Source: Rubrobacter_A sp965214435 (GTDB lineage Bacteria > Actinomycetota > Rubrobacteria > Rubrobacterales > Rubrobacteraceae). Taken from it: a stretch of 64,000 nt of DNA. The notes below the pieces were generated by a model. It did no database searches, was not told the DNA's origin, and worked only from the letters and a program-made list of their open reading frames with translations. The stretch is taken from the NCBI GenBank assembly GCA_965214435.1, contig OZ243960.1, positions 496,001 through 560,000 of the forward strand, read 5' to 3'. How positions within the stretch are numbered: position 1 is the first letter of the stretch; each line of letters starts with the position of its first letter. Of the stretch, positions 8,027-15,565 are shown piece by piece. A program made the position numbers and the translations under genes.

Positions 8027-8032
8027 TATAAT
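8027..8032 (+). promoter_or_regulatory. -10 box of a leaderless promoter for the SRPBCC gene
   Basis: The perfect -10 TATAAT, with a preceding TG (CCTGTATAAT), ends eight bases before the ATG at 8041. There is no Shine-Dalgarno. The two divergent -10 boxes are only 20 bases apart, so the polymerase footprints must overlap. Confidence 0.7.
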
Positions 8033-8040
8033 CTCGTTAC

Positions 8041-8541
8041 ATGTTCGTAGCAAAAAGAAAGAATGCAGGCATATCGGAGATCGGGGCGAGTGTCTTCGTG
8101 CCGGTCCGCCCTGAAGTATTGCACGCGGAGATCTTGGACGTGCGGGGCTTTCCACGGTGGGCTCCCGGCGTCCGGCGGGTCGAGGTACTGGACCGGGCCG
8201 GCATGCCGGGCATGGTCTCCGAGTGGGAGATCTCGGTTCTCGGGATGAGACGGAGGGTCTTGAGTGTCTTGGAGCTGGCCGAGCCGGACCGGCTGCGTTG
8301 GTCTTACGAGGGACCCATACTCGGTTGGGGGGAGTGCGCGCTGCGCGACCGGGGCGCTGGGACACTCGCCAGGTTCGAGACCGGCTTCCAGGCCGCTGAC
8401 CCGCGTGTAAGCTGGCTAATGGGCACCAGGCTTGCCCACAATACCGCGGAGCGCTACCTGAGAGATGCCCTGTCCAACCTCGGGGGTGTGACGTCCGGCG
8501 AGCGCGGCGGGGTCCGGGTCGGGCCACTCGCGGGCATCTAG
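8041..8541 (+). CDS. SRPBCC (START-like) family protein
   Basis: The 166-residue protein fits the SRPBCC/polyketide-cyclase-like fold: a VFVPVRPEVLHAEILDV start, a FPRWAPGVRRVEVL helix-strand turn, a central WEISVLGMRRR strand and a C-terminal helix with RYLRDALSNL. The family binds hydrophobic ligands in a helix-grip pocket, and no specific role can be assigned. The ATG at 8041 is supported by the TATAAT box eight bases upstream. The last 20 residues are Gly/Arg-rich and probably disordered. Confidence 0.75.
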   Translation: MFVAKRKNAGISEIGASVFVPVRPEVLHAEILDVRGFPRWAPGVRRVEVLDRAGMPGMVSEWEISVLGMRRRVLSVLELAEPDRLRWSYEGPILGWGECALRDRGAGTLARFETGFQAADPRVSWLMGTRLAHNTAERYLRDALSNLGGVTSGERGGVRVGPLAGI

Positions 8542-8548
8542 CCCTTTA

Positions 8549-8615
8549 GCGGTCAGCTTTTCAGCGGATAGCTTTCCAGCGGGCAGCAGAAACGGAAAGC
8601 TAACCGACTGACCGC
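8549..8615. repeat. Intergenic nested inverted repeat
   Basis: GCGGTCAG (8549-8556) pairs perfectly with CTGACCGC (8608-8615), and inside it GCTTTCC (8571-8577) pairs with GGAAAGC (8594-8600). A relative with a GGTCAGCT core occurs at 49483-49550, also in an intergenic gap after a plus-strand gene. This suggests a dispersed repeat element of this genome. It may also act as a transcription stop for the gene ending at 8541, although no U-run follows. Confidence 0.6.
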
Positions 8616-8671
8616 AAGAACGTGGGAGGTCGGCACTTCCGCGACCCGCTGTAAAATCGTTAGTCGGCAGC

Positions 8672-8699
8672 AAAAAGGGAGGAGCCTTAGCCCCTCCCT
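8672..8699 (-). terminator. Rho-independent terminator of the ferredoxin gene
   Basis: Reading the minus strand after the ferredoxin stop, GGGAGGGGC pairs with GCTCCTCCC around a short TAAG loop and is followed by TTTTT (8676-8672). The G+C-rich stem and T-run make a good intrinsic terminator 21 bases after the stop codon. Confidence 0.8.
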
Positions 8700-8719
8700 C
8701 GTGCTGGTAATCTGGCTTG

Positions 8720-8953
8720 CTACTCGAAGTAGTTTGCGGCCTTGGTGGTGTAGCTCTCCATCTCGTCGGGGACCTCGTCCTCCGGGTAGATAGCCTCGAC
8801 CGGGCACTCCGGCTCGCAGGCACCGCAGTCGATGCACTCCTCCGGGTTGATCATGAAGTGGTCCCCGGCCTCGTAGATGCAATCGACCGGGCACACCTCG
8901 ACGCAACTCTGGTCCTTGGTGCCGATACACGGCTCCGTTATAACGTACGTCAC
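8720..8953 (-). CDS. fdxA: FdxA-like ferredoxin with two Fe-S cluster motifs
   Basis: A small acidic electron carrier of 77 residues. The first motif, EPCIGTKDQSCVEVCPVDCI, and the second, CIDCGACEPECPVEAI, are those of 7Fe (3Fe-4S plus 4Fe-4S) actinobacterial ferredoxins. The GTG at 8953 is chosen over an ATG at 8983 because GGAGAGG lies five bases before it and because the family starts with TYVITEPC; the longer frame would add ten residues without homology. It has its own terminator, and a Crp/Fnr-type site lies about 130 bases upstream. Confidence 0.93.
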   Translation of the reverse strand: MTYVITEPCIGTKDQSCVEVCPVDCIYEAGDHFMINPEECIDCGACEPECPVEAIYPEDEVPDEMESYTTKAANYFE

Positions 8954-9079
8954 ACCCTCTCCTCTCAAGGTTTTCTGACTCAACTTTGTTTCTAGAGCTT
9001 TTATAGCAGTGCGATAACTACCTCACTACCAGGTGTTGACGGCCATCATCCAGGGCTATGACCGGCATCATGGCTCCGT

Positions 9080-9094
9080 GTGATCCAGGTCAAA
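9080..9094 (-). promoter_or_regulatory. Candidate Crp/Fnr-type binding site
   Basis: The minus strand reads TTTGACCTGGATCAC, close to the Fnr/Crp consensus TTGAT-N4-ATCAA (one arm TTGAC, other ATCAC). It lies between fdxA (starts 8953) and the Crp/Fnr regulator gene (ends 9167), upstream of fdxA. Binding by the adjacent regulator is an inference. Confidence 0.4.
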
Positions 9095-9166
9095 CACAGT
9101 TAGTTTTCCCGCTTGTTGATAAGGATTCTCAGCTACAGCTTTGTGTACCTTTAGCTCTGGCTACCT

Positions 9167-9919
9167 CTAGGTGCGGGCGCGGAGTTCGGCTGGTTTGAGG
9201 ATGGTTATACGCTTGCTGTCGAGTTCGAGGATGCCTTCGCTGGCGAGGCGGGAGAGGGCGCGGGAGAGGGCTTCGCGGGAGATACCGGTCGCTTCGGCCA
9301 TCTCCTGGCGGGAGAGGGAGGGCTCGAAGACAACACCGCGTTTGGTGACCCGGCCTTCTTCGGTGGCGAGGTTCAGGAGCATACGGGCGACGCGCTGGGG
9401 AGCGCTGTGGAAGACCAGGTCCCCGACGAGATTTTCGAGGTCGCGGGAGCGGGCGGCCAGGGCGCGGGCGAGGCGTAAGGAGCCTTGCGGGTAGGAGGTC
9501 ATAAGCCTTACCAGGTCGTCCCGGAAGACGGCGTAGAGCACGCAGTCGGTAAGCGCGGTAGCTCCCTGGCTCTGCGGCTGGCCTTCGAGGGCGGAAGGGA
9601 GACCGATCACAGCCCCGTCGCCTACGACGCCCAGGATCTGATCCCGCCCCTTCACACCGCCAGATGACCGGTACAGCTTCACCCGGCCCTCGCGCACGAA
9701 GTAGACCGCCCCCGACGGCTCGCCCTCCCGGTAGAGCGCCGTACCAGCCCCGATCTCCAGGACCGCAGCCGAGATCGCCAGCGCCTGGAAGAACTCGTCC
9801 TCAAGACCGGCGAACAGCTCGAACTCCTGCAAACCCTCAAGCTTCGTCAGGTGCTCGACCGCCCGGCAGCGGGCACCCGGCAGCCGCGCCCAGGAAGGAG
9901 GCGCGTTCTCACCGTACAT
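9167..9919 (-). CDS. Crp/Fnr-family transcription regulator
   Basis: The 250-residue protein has an N-terminal cyclic-nucleotide-type effector barrel (about residues 35-150, with GTALYREGEPSGAVYFVREG) and a C-terminal winged helix (about 175-245) whose recognition helix reads ISREALSRALSRL. The Arg-Glu and Ser-Arg positions are those that contact TGTGA/TTGA half-sites in the family. It lacks the N-terminal Cys cluster of Fnr, so it is not a classic oxygen sensor. The ATG is preceded by GGAG. A TATAAA box lies about 40 bases upstream. The ligand is unknown. Confidence 0.9.
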   Translation of the reverse strand: MYGENAPPSWARLPGARCRAVEHLTKLEGLQEFELFAGLEDEFFQALAISAAVLEIGAGTALYREGEPSGAVYFVREGRVKLYRSSGGVKGRDQILGVVGDGAVIGLPSALEGQPQSQGATALTDCVLYAVFRDDLVRLMTSYPQGSLRLARALAARSRDLENLVGDLVFHSAPQRVARMLLNLATEEGRVTKRGVVFEPSLSRQEMAEATGISREALSRALSRLASEGILELDSKRITILKPAELRART

Positions 9920-10068
9920 TGCGGGCTCCGACTTCTCTCTTATCCGCTCTCACAGAGTCTTTATACGCTAAGTAGCTAGAGTTTGCAGGAGAACCGGATT
10001 ACAGCGGCAACGACCGGGTCCCGGAGATAAACTGTCGCCGGCAGGTAGAAGATACGAGAGGAGATCCT

Positions 10069-10779
10069 ATGTTGGAAGGTAAAGTAGCCCTGATCACCGG
10101 CGCGAGCCAGGGCCTCGGGCGCGCCCTCGCCCTCGCCTACGCCCGGGAAGGCGCGTCCCTGGTAATAAACTCCCGCAGCGAAGATTCCATAAAACCCGTA
10201 ACCCAAGAGGTAGAAAACCTCGGTGCCGAAGTCCTGTCCGTCCCGGCCGACGTAGCGAACGCTGAAGACGTATACAAGCTGGTGGACGCTGCGGTAGACC
10301 GCTTCGGGAAGATAGACATACTCGTGAACAACGCCGGGCTGCTAGGCCCGCGGGTTGCCATAGAAGAGTATCCCGAGGACGAGTGGCGGCGGGTCATAGA
10401 GGCCAACGTGGACGGTCCGTTCCTGGTGTCGAAGGCGGCGATCCCGCACATCCCGGAAGGCGGCTCCATAATAAACCTTGTGAGCGGCGTCAGCGTCGAG
10501 GGCCGGGCCGAGTGGGGAGCCTACTCCGTCAGCAAGTTCGCCCTCGAAGGGTTGAGCCAGATCCTCGCCGCCGAACTCGGAGAGCGCGGCATCCGCTCCA
10601 ACGCCGTGGACCCCGGCGGTATGCGCACCGACATGCGGGCCGCCGCCTACCCCGAAGAAGACCCCCAGACCCGCATAACCCCCGAAGAGAATACCGACGT
10701 CTTCCTCTACCTGGCCTCCGACGAGTCCAAAGGCGTCACCGGACAGAGGTTCAAGGCCCAGCGGTTCCAGCGAGCGTAG
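10069..10779 (+). CDS. Short-chain dehydrogenase/reductase
   Basis: The 236-residue classical SDR has the cofactor motif TGASQGLGRALALAYAREGA near residues 10-29, NNAG near residue 88, and the catalytic Ser-Tyr-Lys arrangement in VSGVS...GAYSVSKFAL near residues 140-160. It resembles 3-oxoacyl-ACP-reductase-like enzymes, but the substrate is not predictable. The start has a strong GAGAGGAG seven bases upstream. It is followed after 119 bases by an amidase gene on the same strand. Confidence 0.9.
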   Translation: MLEGKVALITGASQGLGRALALAYAREGASLVINSRSEDSIKPVTQEVENLGAEVLSVPADVANAEDVYKLVDAAVDRFGKIDILVNNAGLLGPRVAIEEYPEDEWRRVIEANVDGPFLVSKAAIPHIPEGGSIINLVSGVSVEGRAEWGAYSVSKFALEGLSQILAAELGERGIRSNAVDPGGMRTDMRAAAYPEEDPQTRITPEENTDVFLYLASDESKGVTGQRFKAQRFQRA

Positions 10780-10848
10780 CTGTGAACGTTGCTTATCTAA
10801 AGACAGCTTTTGACCGGGATATGACGGTCTGATAGCGTGACATCGTTG

Positions 10849-10870
10849 GTCGCAACTCCGCGGCTGCGAC
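10849..10870. promoter_or_regulatory. Small hairpin ahead of the amidase gene
   Basis: GTCGCA and TGCGAC form a 6-base perfect inverted repeat around ACTCCGCGGC, 29 bases before the amidase start. It could be an operator or an RNA hairpin. There is no other evidence. Confidence 0.25.
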
Positions 10871-10898
10871 GGTGCACCACGTTAGAGGGGATCGGAGA

Positions 10899-12431
10899 AT
10901 GGTCAAGCCACCTACCGGCGAGCAGTTGCGAGACATCTCAAGAGGCTTCGGCTTGCACATGGGGGATAAAGAGGTGGGCGCGTACCTCGGGCTCGTCGAA
11001 GGTACGCTGGCGTCTTACGAGAGGCTTGAGCAGTTGGTCGAGCCGGAGCTGCCGGTCCGGTACCCACGCTCGGGCGGCAGCCGCCCGGAGGATAATCCGC
11101 TCGGGGCCTGGTACCGCCGATGTTCTATAAACGGAGCTTCGGACGGCCCTCTCTCCGGCAAGCAGATAGCCATCAAGGACAATGTCTGCGTGGCCGGGGT
11201 ATCGATGATGAACGGCACCTCGGCACTTGAGGGCTACACACCCGAGTTCGACGCGACCATCGTGACCCGTATTTTGGACGCGGGCGGCGAGATAGTGGGT
11301 AAAGCCGTCTGCGAGCACCTGTGTTTCTCCGGCGGTAGCCACACGAGCGACTCCGGGCCGGTTTTGAACCCGCACGATCACGGCCGCTCGGCGGGTGGTT
11401 CTTCCAGCGGCAGCGCCGCGCTCGTGGCCGCCGGGGAATGCGATATGGCTATAGGCGGGGATCAGGGCGGCTCGATCCGGATACCGGCTTCCTGGTGCGG
11501 CGTGTATGGTCTCAAGGCGACCCACGGGCTCGTACCGTACACAGGCGTGTTCCCGATCGAGATCACCCTGGACCACACAGGCCCGATAGCCGCCACCGTA
11601 GAGGACGTAGCACTCCTCCTGCAAGCCATCGCCGGAGAAGACGGCCTCGACCCGCGCCAGAAGGATATACAAGTTGCAGAAGACTACAGCACAGCACTGG
11701 AGGACGGCACGCAAGGCTTGCGTGTAGGCATCGTGACCGAAGGCTTCGGGTGGCCGGACCTCTCGGAAAAAGACGTGGACGACCTAGTCCGCGAATCAGC
11801 CGGCGTCTTTGAGCGACTCGGGGCGGAAGTTACGGAGGTCTCCATCCCCCTGCACCGCGACGGCGTCCACATCTGGAACGGCATCGCCATCGAGGGGGCC
11901 ACGGAGCTTATGGTCCGGGGCAACAGCATGGGGACCAACTGGAAGGGCCACTACAGCACGTCGCTGCTCGACGCCTACGCCCGCGGACGCACGACCCGCG
12001 CCGACGACCTCTCGGAGACCGTCAAGCTCACCATGCTTACTGGACAATACTTGCGGGAGAGCTACCACGGCCGCTACTACGCCATGGCCCAGAACCTCGC
12101 CCGCAAGCTGACCGCGGCCTACGACGAGGCGTTAAGCTCGGTGGACGTGCTGTTGATGCCGACCCTGCCCCTGAAGGCGACGCTGCTTCCGGCGGCCGAC
12201 GCCTCCATAGAAGAGGTGGTCTCGCGCGGGCTGGAGATGATCGTCAACACCGCCCCGTTCGACGTGAGCGGTCACCCGGCGATGACCGTCCCGTGCGGCC
12301 TCTCCGGCGGTCTACCCGTCGGTATGATGCTGGTAGGCAAAAAGTGGGACGAGAAGACAGTTCTGCGGGCCGCCAGAGCCTTCGAGAAAACCGGAGCATC
12401 CGCGGTAAAGCCCGTCAAGGCTCACGGGTAA
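10899..12431 (+). CDS. Amidase-signature hydrolase
   Basis: This 510-residue protein of the amidase signature family hydrolyses an unknown amide. The catalytic Lys is in QIAIKDNVCVAGV, the cis-Ser in SAGGSSSGSAALVAAG and the nucleophilic Ser in GGDQGGSIRIPASWCGVYG. The ATG at 10899 is preferred because GAGGGG is positioned before it; an upstream GTG at 10872 would add nine unlikely residues. GatB and GatC are not nearby, so it is not an obvious GatA. Its N-terminal 80 residues, before the signature domain, are helical and resemble those of other stand-alone amidases. Confidence 0.88.
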   Translation: MVKPPTGEQLRDISRGFGLHMGDKEVGAYLGLVEGTLASYERLEQLVEPELPVRYPRSGGSRPEDNPLGAWYRRCSINGASDGPLSGKQIAIKDNVCVAGVSMMNGTSALEGYTPEFDATIVTRILDAGGEIVGKAVCEHLCFSGGSHTSDSGPVLNPHDHGRSAGGSSSGSAALVAAGECDMAIGGDQGGSIRIPASWCGVYGLKATHGLVPYTGVFPIEITLDHTGPIAATVEDVALLLQAIAGEDGLDPRQKDIQVAEDYSTALEDGTQGLRVGIVTEGFGWPDLSEKDVDDLVRESAGVFERLGAEVTEVSIPLHRDGVHIWNGIAIEGATELMVRGNSMGTNWKGHYSTSLLDAYARGRTTRADDLSETVKLTMLTGQYLRESYHGRYYAMAQNLARKLTAAYDEALSSVDVLLMPTLPLKATLLPAADASIEEVVSRGLEMIVNTAPFDVSGHPAMTVPCGLSGGLPVGMMLVGKKWDEKTVLRAARAFEKTGASAVKPVKAHG

Positions 12432-12470
12432 CTACCGCTCCCGAAATACGCGCCGGCGGGGACTGGCTTT

Positions 12471-13349
12471 CTAGCTCTCTGCCGGCAGGTCCTCCCGCTC
12501 GCCCCACTCGTTCCACGAGCCGTCGTAGTTCGCCAGGTTCTTATAGCCGAGTCGGTGGAGCGTAAACAGCGCGGCAGTCGCCGCCACGCCGCCGTTACAG
12601 TAGGCGACGACCGGCTCGTCCGTGTCTTCCGAGACCCCGGCTTTTTCTACCAGGCTCGCCAGTTCTTCTCTTGAGCGAAAGGTGCCGGTCTCGGGGTCTT
12701 TGAGGCTGTCGGCGTGGAGGTGCGTAGCCCCTGGTATCCGGCCACCGCGCGAGCCCCGGGCCACCTCGCCGGTGTACTGGCCCCGGTCGCGAGCATCGAG
12801 TAGTAGGGCGCTACCCTGACGGCTCGCGGCCAGCGTGCTCTCCGCATCGGCGTAAAGGTTCGGGCGCGGCTCAGGAGTGAAGGTTGCAGGCTCTGGAGCC
12901 GGAGCCTCGCTGGTGGTCGGTCGTCCCTCCGCGGTCCACTTCCGCCAGCCGCCGTCGAGTACGGAGACGTTCTCGTGGCCGTAGTACATTAGGGCCCACC
13001 ACAGCCGTGTGGCGAACTGGCCGCCGGTGTGGTCGTAGACCACGACGTGGGTATCGTCGCCTATACCTAGCGAACCCATGAGGTCCGCGAAGCGCTCCGG
13101 CGGGGCGAGTTGGGCGGGGACCGGGTTCTCGGGGTCGGTGGTGTCCCGGGTCCAGTCCACGTAGACCGCACCGGGGATGTGGGCCTCGTCGTACTCCTCG
13201 CGGGCCGGCAGGTACTCGGCCTTCTGGCGGCCACCCCCGAGGTCGTGCTTTTTCACGTAGCCCCGGATGTCCACGACACGGAGGTCCGGGGCGTCTAGCT
13301 CTTCAGTGAGCCAGTTCGTCTGTACGAGGGGGTCGGGGGCCGTCTCCAT
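12471..13349 (-). CDS. Two-domain rhodanese-type sulfurtransferase
   Basis: The 292-residue protein has two rhodanese domains. The N-terminal one is inactive-like with VVYDHTGGQFATRLWW near residue 110. The C-terminal one carries the active-site Cys in VVAYCNGGVAATAALFTL near residue 250. The loop CNGGVAA resembles mercaptopyruvate sulfurtransferases (CGxGVxA) rather than the CRIGERS loop of actinobacterial thiosulfate sulfurtransferases, so the donor is uncertain. The gene sits five bases after the CCA-enzyme gene and is probably cotranscribed with it. Confidence 0.9.
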   Translation of the reverse strand: METAPDPLVQTNWLTEELDAPDLRVVDIRGYVKKHDLGGGRQKAEYLPAREEYDEAHIPGAVYVDWTRDTTDPENPVPAQLAPPERFADLMGSLGIGDDTHVVVYDHTGGQFATRLWWALMYYGHENVSVLDGGWRKWTAEGRPTTSEAPAPEPATFTPEPRPNLYADAESTLAASRQGSALLLDARDRGQYTGEVARGSRGGRIPGATHLHADSLKDPETGTFRSREELASLVEKAGVSEDTDEPVVAYCNGGVAATAALFTLHRLGYKNLANYDGSWNEWGEREDLPAES

Positions 13350-13353
13350 AGGG

Positions 13354-14880
13354 TTATTCCTCCTCGAACAGATTATTCTGGCGGGTGTAGTCTTCGGCTA
13401 GCTTGTAGGCGGTTTCTTTGTCGTCTTGGGAGAGGCGGCCTTCTATTACCTCGCTTTCGAGGTAATCTTTTACGCCTTTTATCCAGCGTCCGGGGCCGCG
13501 GTCGAAGTGGGCCATGATCTCATTGCCGTCTATGGGACTTTCTAGCTGCTCGATCTCGTCTTCCGCCCGCACCTCATCCACCCGGCCCTTGAGACTCCGC
13601 CAAGACTCTTCGGCTATCCGCCGATTGCGGGGCGCGCTGCCGGTTATGTCCGCCCGGGCGAGCTTCAAGAGCGTGTCCACGTTTGCAAGCTCCTTATCAC
13701 CCCGCGAAAGGTATGTGTCCCGGACAAAGCGCCTTACAGCCGAGTCGCTCCACGGGTCGCGGCCGACCGCGTAGCCCATCGGCCGCATGTGGTGGGCGAC
13801 GAGGTGGCTTACGGCGTCGATGTCGTTTTTCGGGTAGACCAGACGCCCCATCGCCTTGCGGGCTATCTTCGCCCCGACGTTCTCGTGGCCGTAGAAGTGT
13901 ATTTTCTTCGGGAGCGTCCGGCCGCCGCACTCCGGGCACTCGCCCTCCCCGCTGGTCTTCTGGGTAGACTTCGCGCCGCAGTACGTGCAGCGGTGCTCGT
14001 AGACCAGGGTGCGGGGCTTGCCGATGTCGTGAAAGAACGCCGCCTTGCGTAGTATCGGGTCGGCTTCTACGTTGGAAACCACGATCAAGGTGTGCTCGAA
14101 CACGTCTTTGTGATGGAACTCTTTCTCCTGGGAAACATCCACCGTTTCCAAAAACTCCGGCACGATGTAGCGCATCAGACCGAGCCGGATCAGCGCCCGA
14201 ATTCCCCGCGCCACGTTCTCCGAAACGAGGATCTTCTCGAACTCTTCCCGGATGCGCTCGGCAGATATGCTCGAAAGCCACCCGGCGTTTTCTTTTATGG
14301 CCGATTCGAGATCCGGGGTCATGGCGAACGGCCTCTCGGACCTCGACAGCGTGGTCTCAAAGCGCACAGCCCGCAGCATCCGCAAAGGATCGTCGCGCAT
14401 CCGGTCCCGTGGCTCCCCGACGGCCCGGACGATACCCGGCCCGAGGTCGTCCCTCCCCCCGAACGGGTCTAGTATTTCACCCGTCAGGGCGTCGGCGGCG
14501 ATGGCGTTTATGGTGAAGTCCCGGCGCGCCAGGTCTTCCTCGAGCGTGTCCCCGAAGGTGACCTCCGGGTGCCGGCTGCCGGCGGTGTAGAGATCGCTCC
14601 GGTAGGTCGTGACCTCTACATCGTAGGAGTCTACCCTGGCCCCTACGGTCCCGAACCTCTCGCCCACCGACCACACGTAGTCCGCCACCGGGCCGAGCAG
14701 GCGCTTTATCTCCTTCGGGCGGGCGCCGGTCGTCGCGTCCACGTCCTTGCCGGCCTCACTCATTAGCGCGTCCCGCACGTAACCCCCGACCAGGTAGAGT
14801 TCGTGACCGGCTTCCTTGAAAGCCTCCCCGAGCCGGGTTAGCGGTTCCGGGACTTCGATGTTTTTCGCGGCGGTCATCAT
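13354..14880 (-). CDS. cca: CCA-adding tRNA nucleotidyltransferase with an HD domain
   Basis: The 508-residue enzyme adds or repairs the 3' CCA of tRNAs. It shows the class II polymerase start LYLVGGYVRDALM near residue 30, the metal-binding GKDVDATTGA, the RRDFTINAIA motif near residue 115 and RDRMRDDPLRMLRAVRFE near residue 160, then an HD domain with AFFHDIGKPRTL near residue 285. Unusually, about 30 residues are inserted in the HD domain and contain CTYCGAKS and CPECGGRT, a four-Cys zinc-ribbon pattern. The ATG follows a TAGAAT box by nine bases, so a nearly leaderless transcript is likely. Confidence 0.93.
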   Translation of the reverse strand: MMTAAKNIEVPEPLTRLGEAFKEAGHELYLVGGYVRDALMSEAGKDVDATTGARPKEIKRLLGPVADYVWSVGERFGTVGARVDSYDVEVTTYRSDLYTAGSRHPEVTFGDTLEEDLARRDFTINAIAADALTGEILDPFGGRDDLGPGIVRAVGEPRDRMRDDPLRMLRAVRFETTLSRSERPFAMTPDLESAIKENAGWLSSISAERIREEFEKILVSENVARGIRALIRLGLMRYIVPEFLETVDVSQEKEFHHKDVFEHTLIVVSNVEADPILRKAAFFHDIGKPRTLVYEHRCTYCGAKSTQKTSGEGECPECGGRTLPKKIHFYGHENVGAKIARKAMGRLVYPKNDIDAVSHLVAHHMRPMGYAVGRDPWSDSAVRRFVRDTYLSRGDKELANVDTLLKLARADITGSAPRNRRIAEESWRSLKGRVDEVRAEDEIEQLESPIDGNEIMAHFDRGPGRWIKGVKDYLESEVIEGRLSQDDKETAYKLAEDYTRQNNLFEEE

Positions 14881-14889
14881 AGCCAGTTG

Positions 14890-14895
14890 ATTCTA
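14890..14895 (-). promoter_or_regulatory. -10 box of a near-leaderless promoter for cca
   Basis: TAGAAT on the minus strand ends nine bases before the ATG at 14880, with no Shine-Dalgarno in between. It is divergent from the promoter of the NYN gene. Confidence 0.5.
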
Positions 14896-14960
14896 ATACC
14901 AGATCCCACGGAATCTAGCCGCCCCGGAATCTCCATGCGGGGGTACGAGCCGTTTTCTGG

Positions 14961-14966
14961 TAGCAT
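14961..14966 (+). promoter_or_regulatory. -10 box of a leaderless promoter for the NYN gene
   Basis: TAGCAT, preceded by TGG, ends seven bases before the ATG at 14974. This spacing favours 14974 over the in-frame starts at 14887, 14935 and 14965. Confidence 0.5.
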
Positions 14967-14973
14967 GCCCGTT

Positions 14974-15546
14974 ATGTGGTACCAGGATTCCCAGGAACGA
15001 GTGGCGGTCTTTATCGACGGGGCGAACCTCTACCACGCGATAAAGACCTACCACAAGGGTATCCTGGACTACGCCCAGCTACTCTCGGCGGCCGTCGGGG
15101 GCCGCAAGCTCTTGAGGGCGACGTTCTACATCGTCGAGAAGCACGAGGCGGACGAGAACTCGGGTGGCACGGCGGCCCGCTCGTTTGTCTACAACCTGAA
15201 TCGCTTCGGTTACAAGGTGCGCTCCAAACCGCTCGTGGTCCACGAGAGCTTTACGGCCGACGGGGAGAAAATAATTTCCCACAAGGGCGACTGGGACATC
15301 GGCATTATAGTAGACATGATGCGCCTCGCCGGCCACGCCGATACCTACGTGCTAGTCTCCGGCGACGGCGACTACGTCGAGGCCGTCGAGTACCTCCAGA
15401 GCGAGAAAGGTATAAGGGTCGAGGTCCTCAGCACCAATCAGTGCACCTCCCAGGCGCTCCTGGACATCTGCGACCTCCACACCGACCTCTCCGAGATACC
15501 GGACCTGTTCCGCCAGAGCCGCCAACAGTCGGAGACCAACGCCTAG
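14974..15546 (+). CDS. NYN-domain (LabA/DUF88-type) putative RNase
   Basis: The protein (190 residues from this start) is a NYN/PIN-like domain: AVFIDGANLYHAI near the N-terminus supplies the first acidic residue, GDWDIGIIVDMM the central Asp residues, and YVLVSGDGDYVEAVEYL the last acidic pair. These are the metal-binding residues of this nuclease fold. The substrate is unknown; family members act in RNA turnover. The ATG at 14974 is chosen because of the -10 box seven bases upstream; an annotation from 14887 would add 29 poorly conserved residues. It converges on murB. Confidence 0.85.
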   Translation: MWYQDSQERVAVFIDGANLYHAIKTYHKGILDYAQLLSAAVGGRKLLRATFYIVEKHEADENSGGTAARSFVYNLNRFGYKVRSKPLVVHESFTADGEKIISHKGDWDIGIIVDMMRLAGHADTYVLVSGDGDYVEAVEYLQSEKGIRVEVLSTNQCTSQALLDICDLHTDLSEIPDLFRQSRQQSETNA

Positions 15547-15565
15547 CTAGCGGAGGTTAGCGGAG

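Noticed and set aside
10899..12431. Amidase as GatA of the tRNA amidotransferase
   Set aside because: The signature is shared by many amidases, and no gatB or gatC is adjacent.
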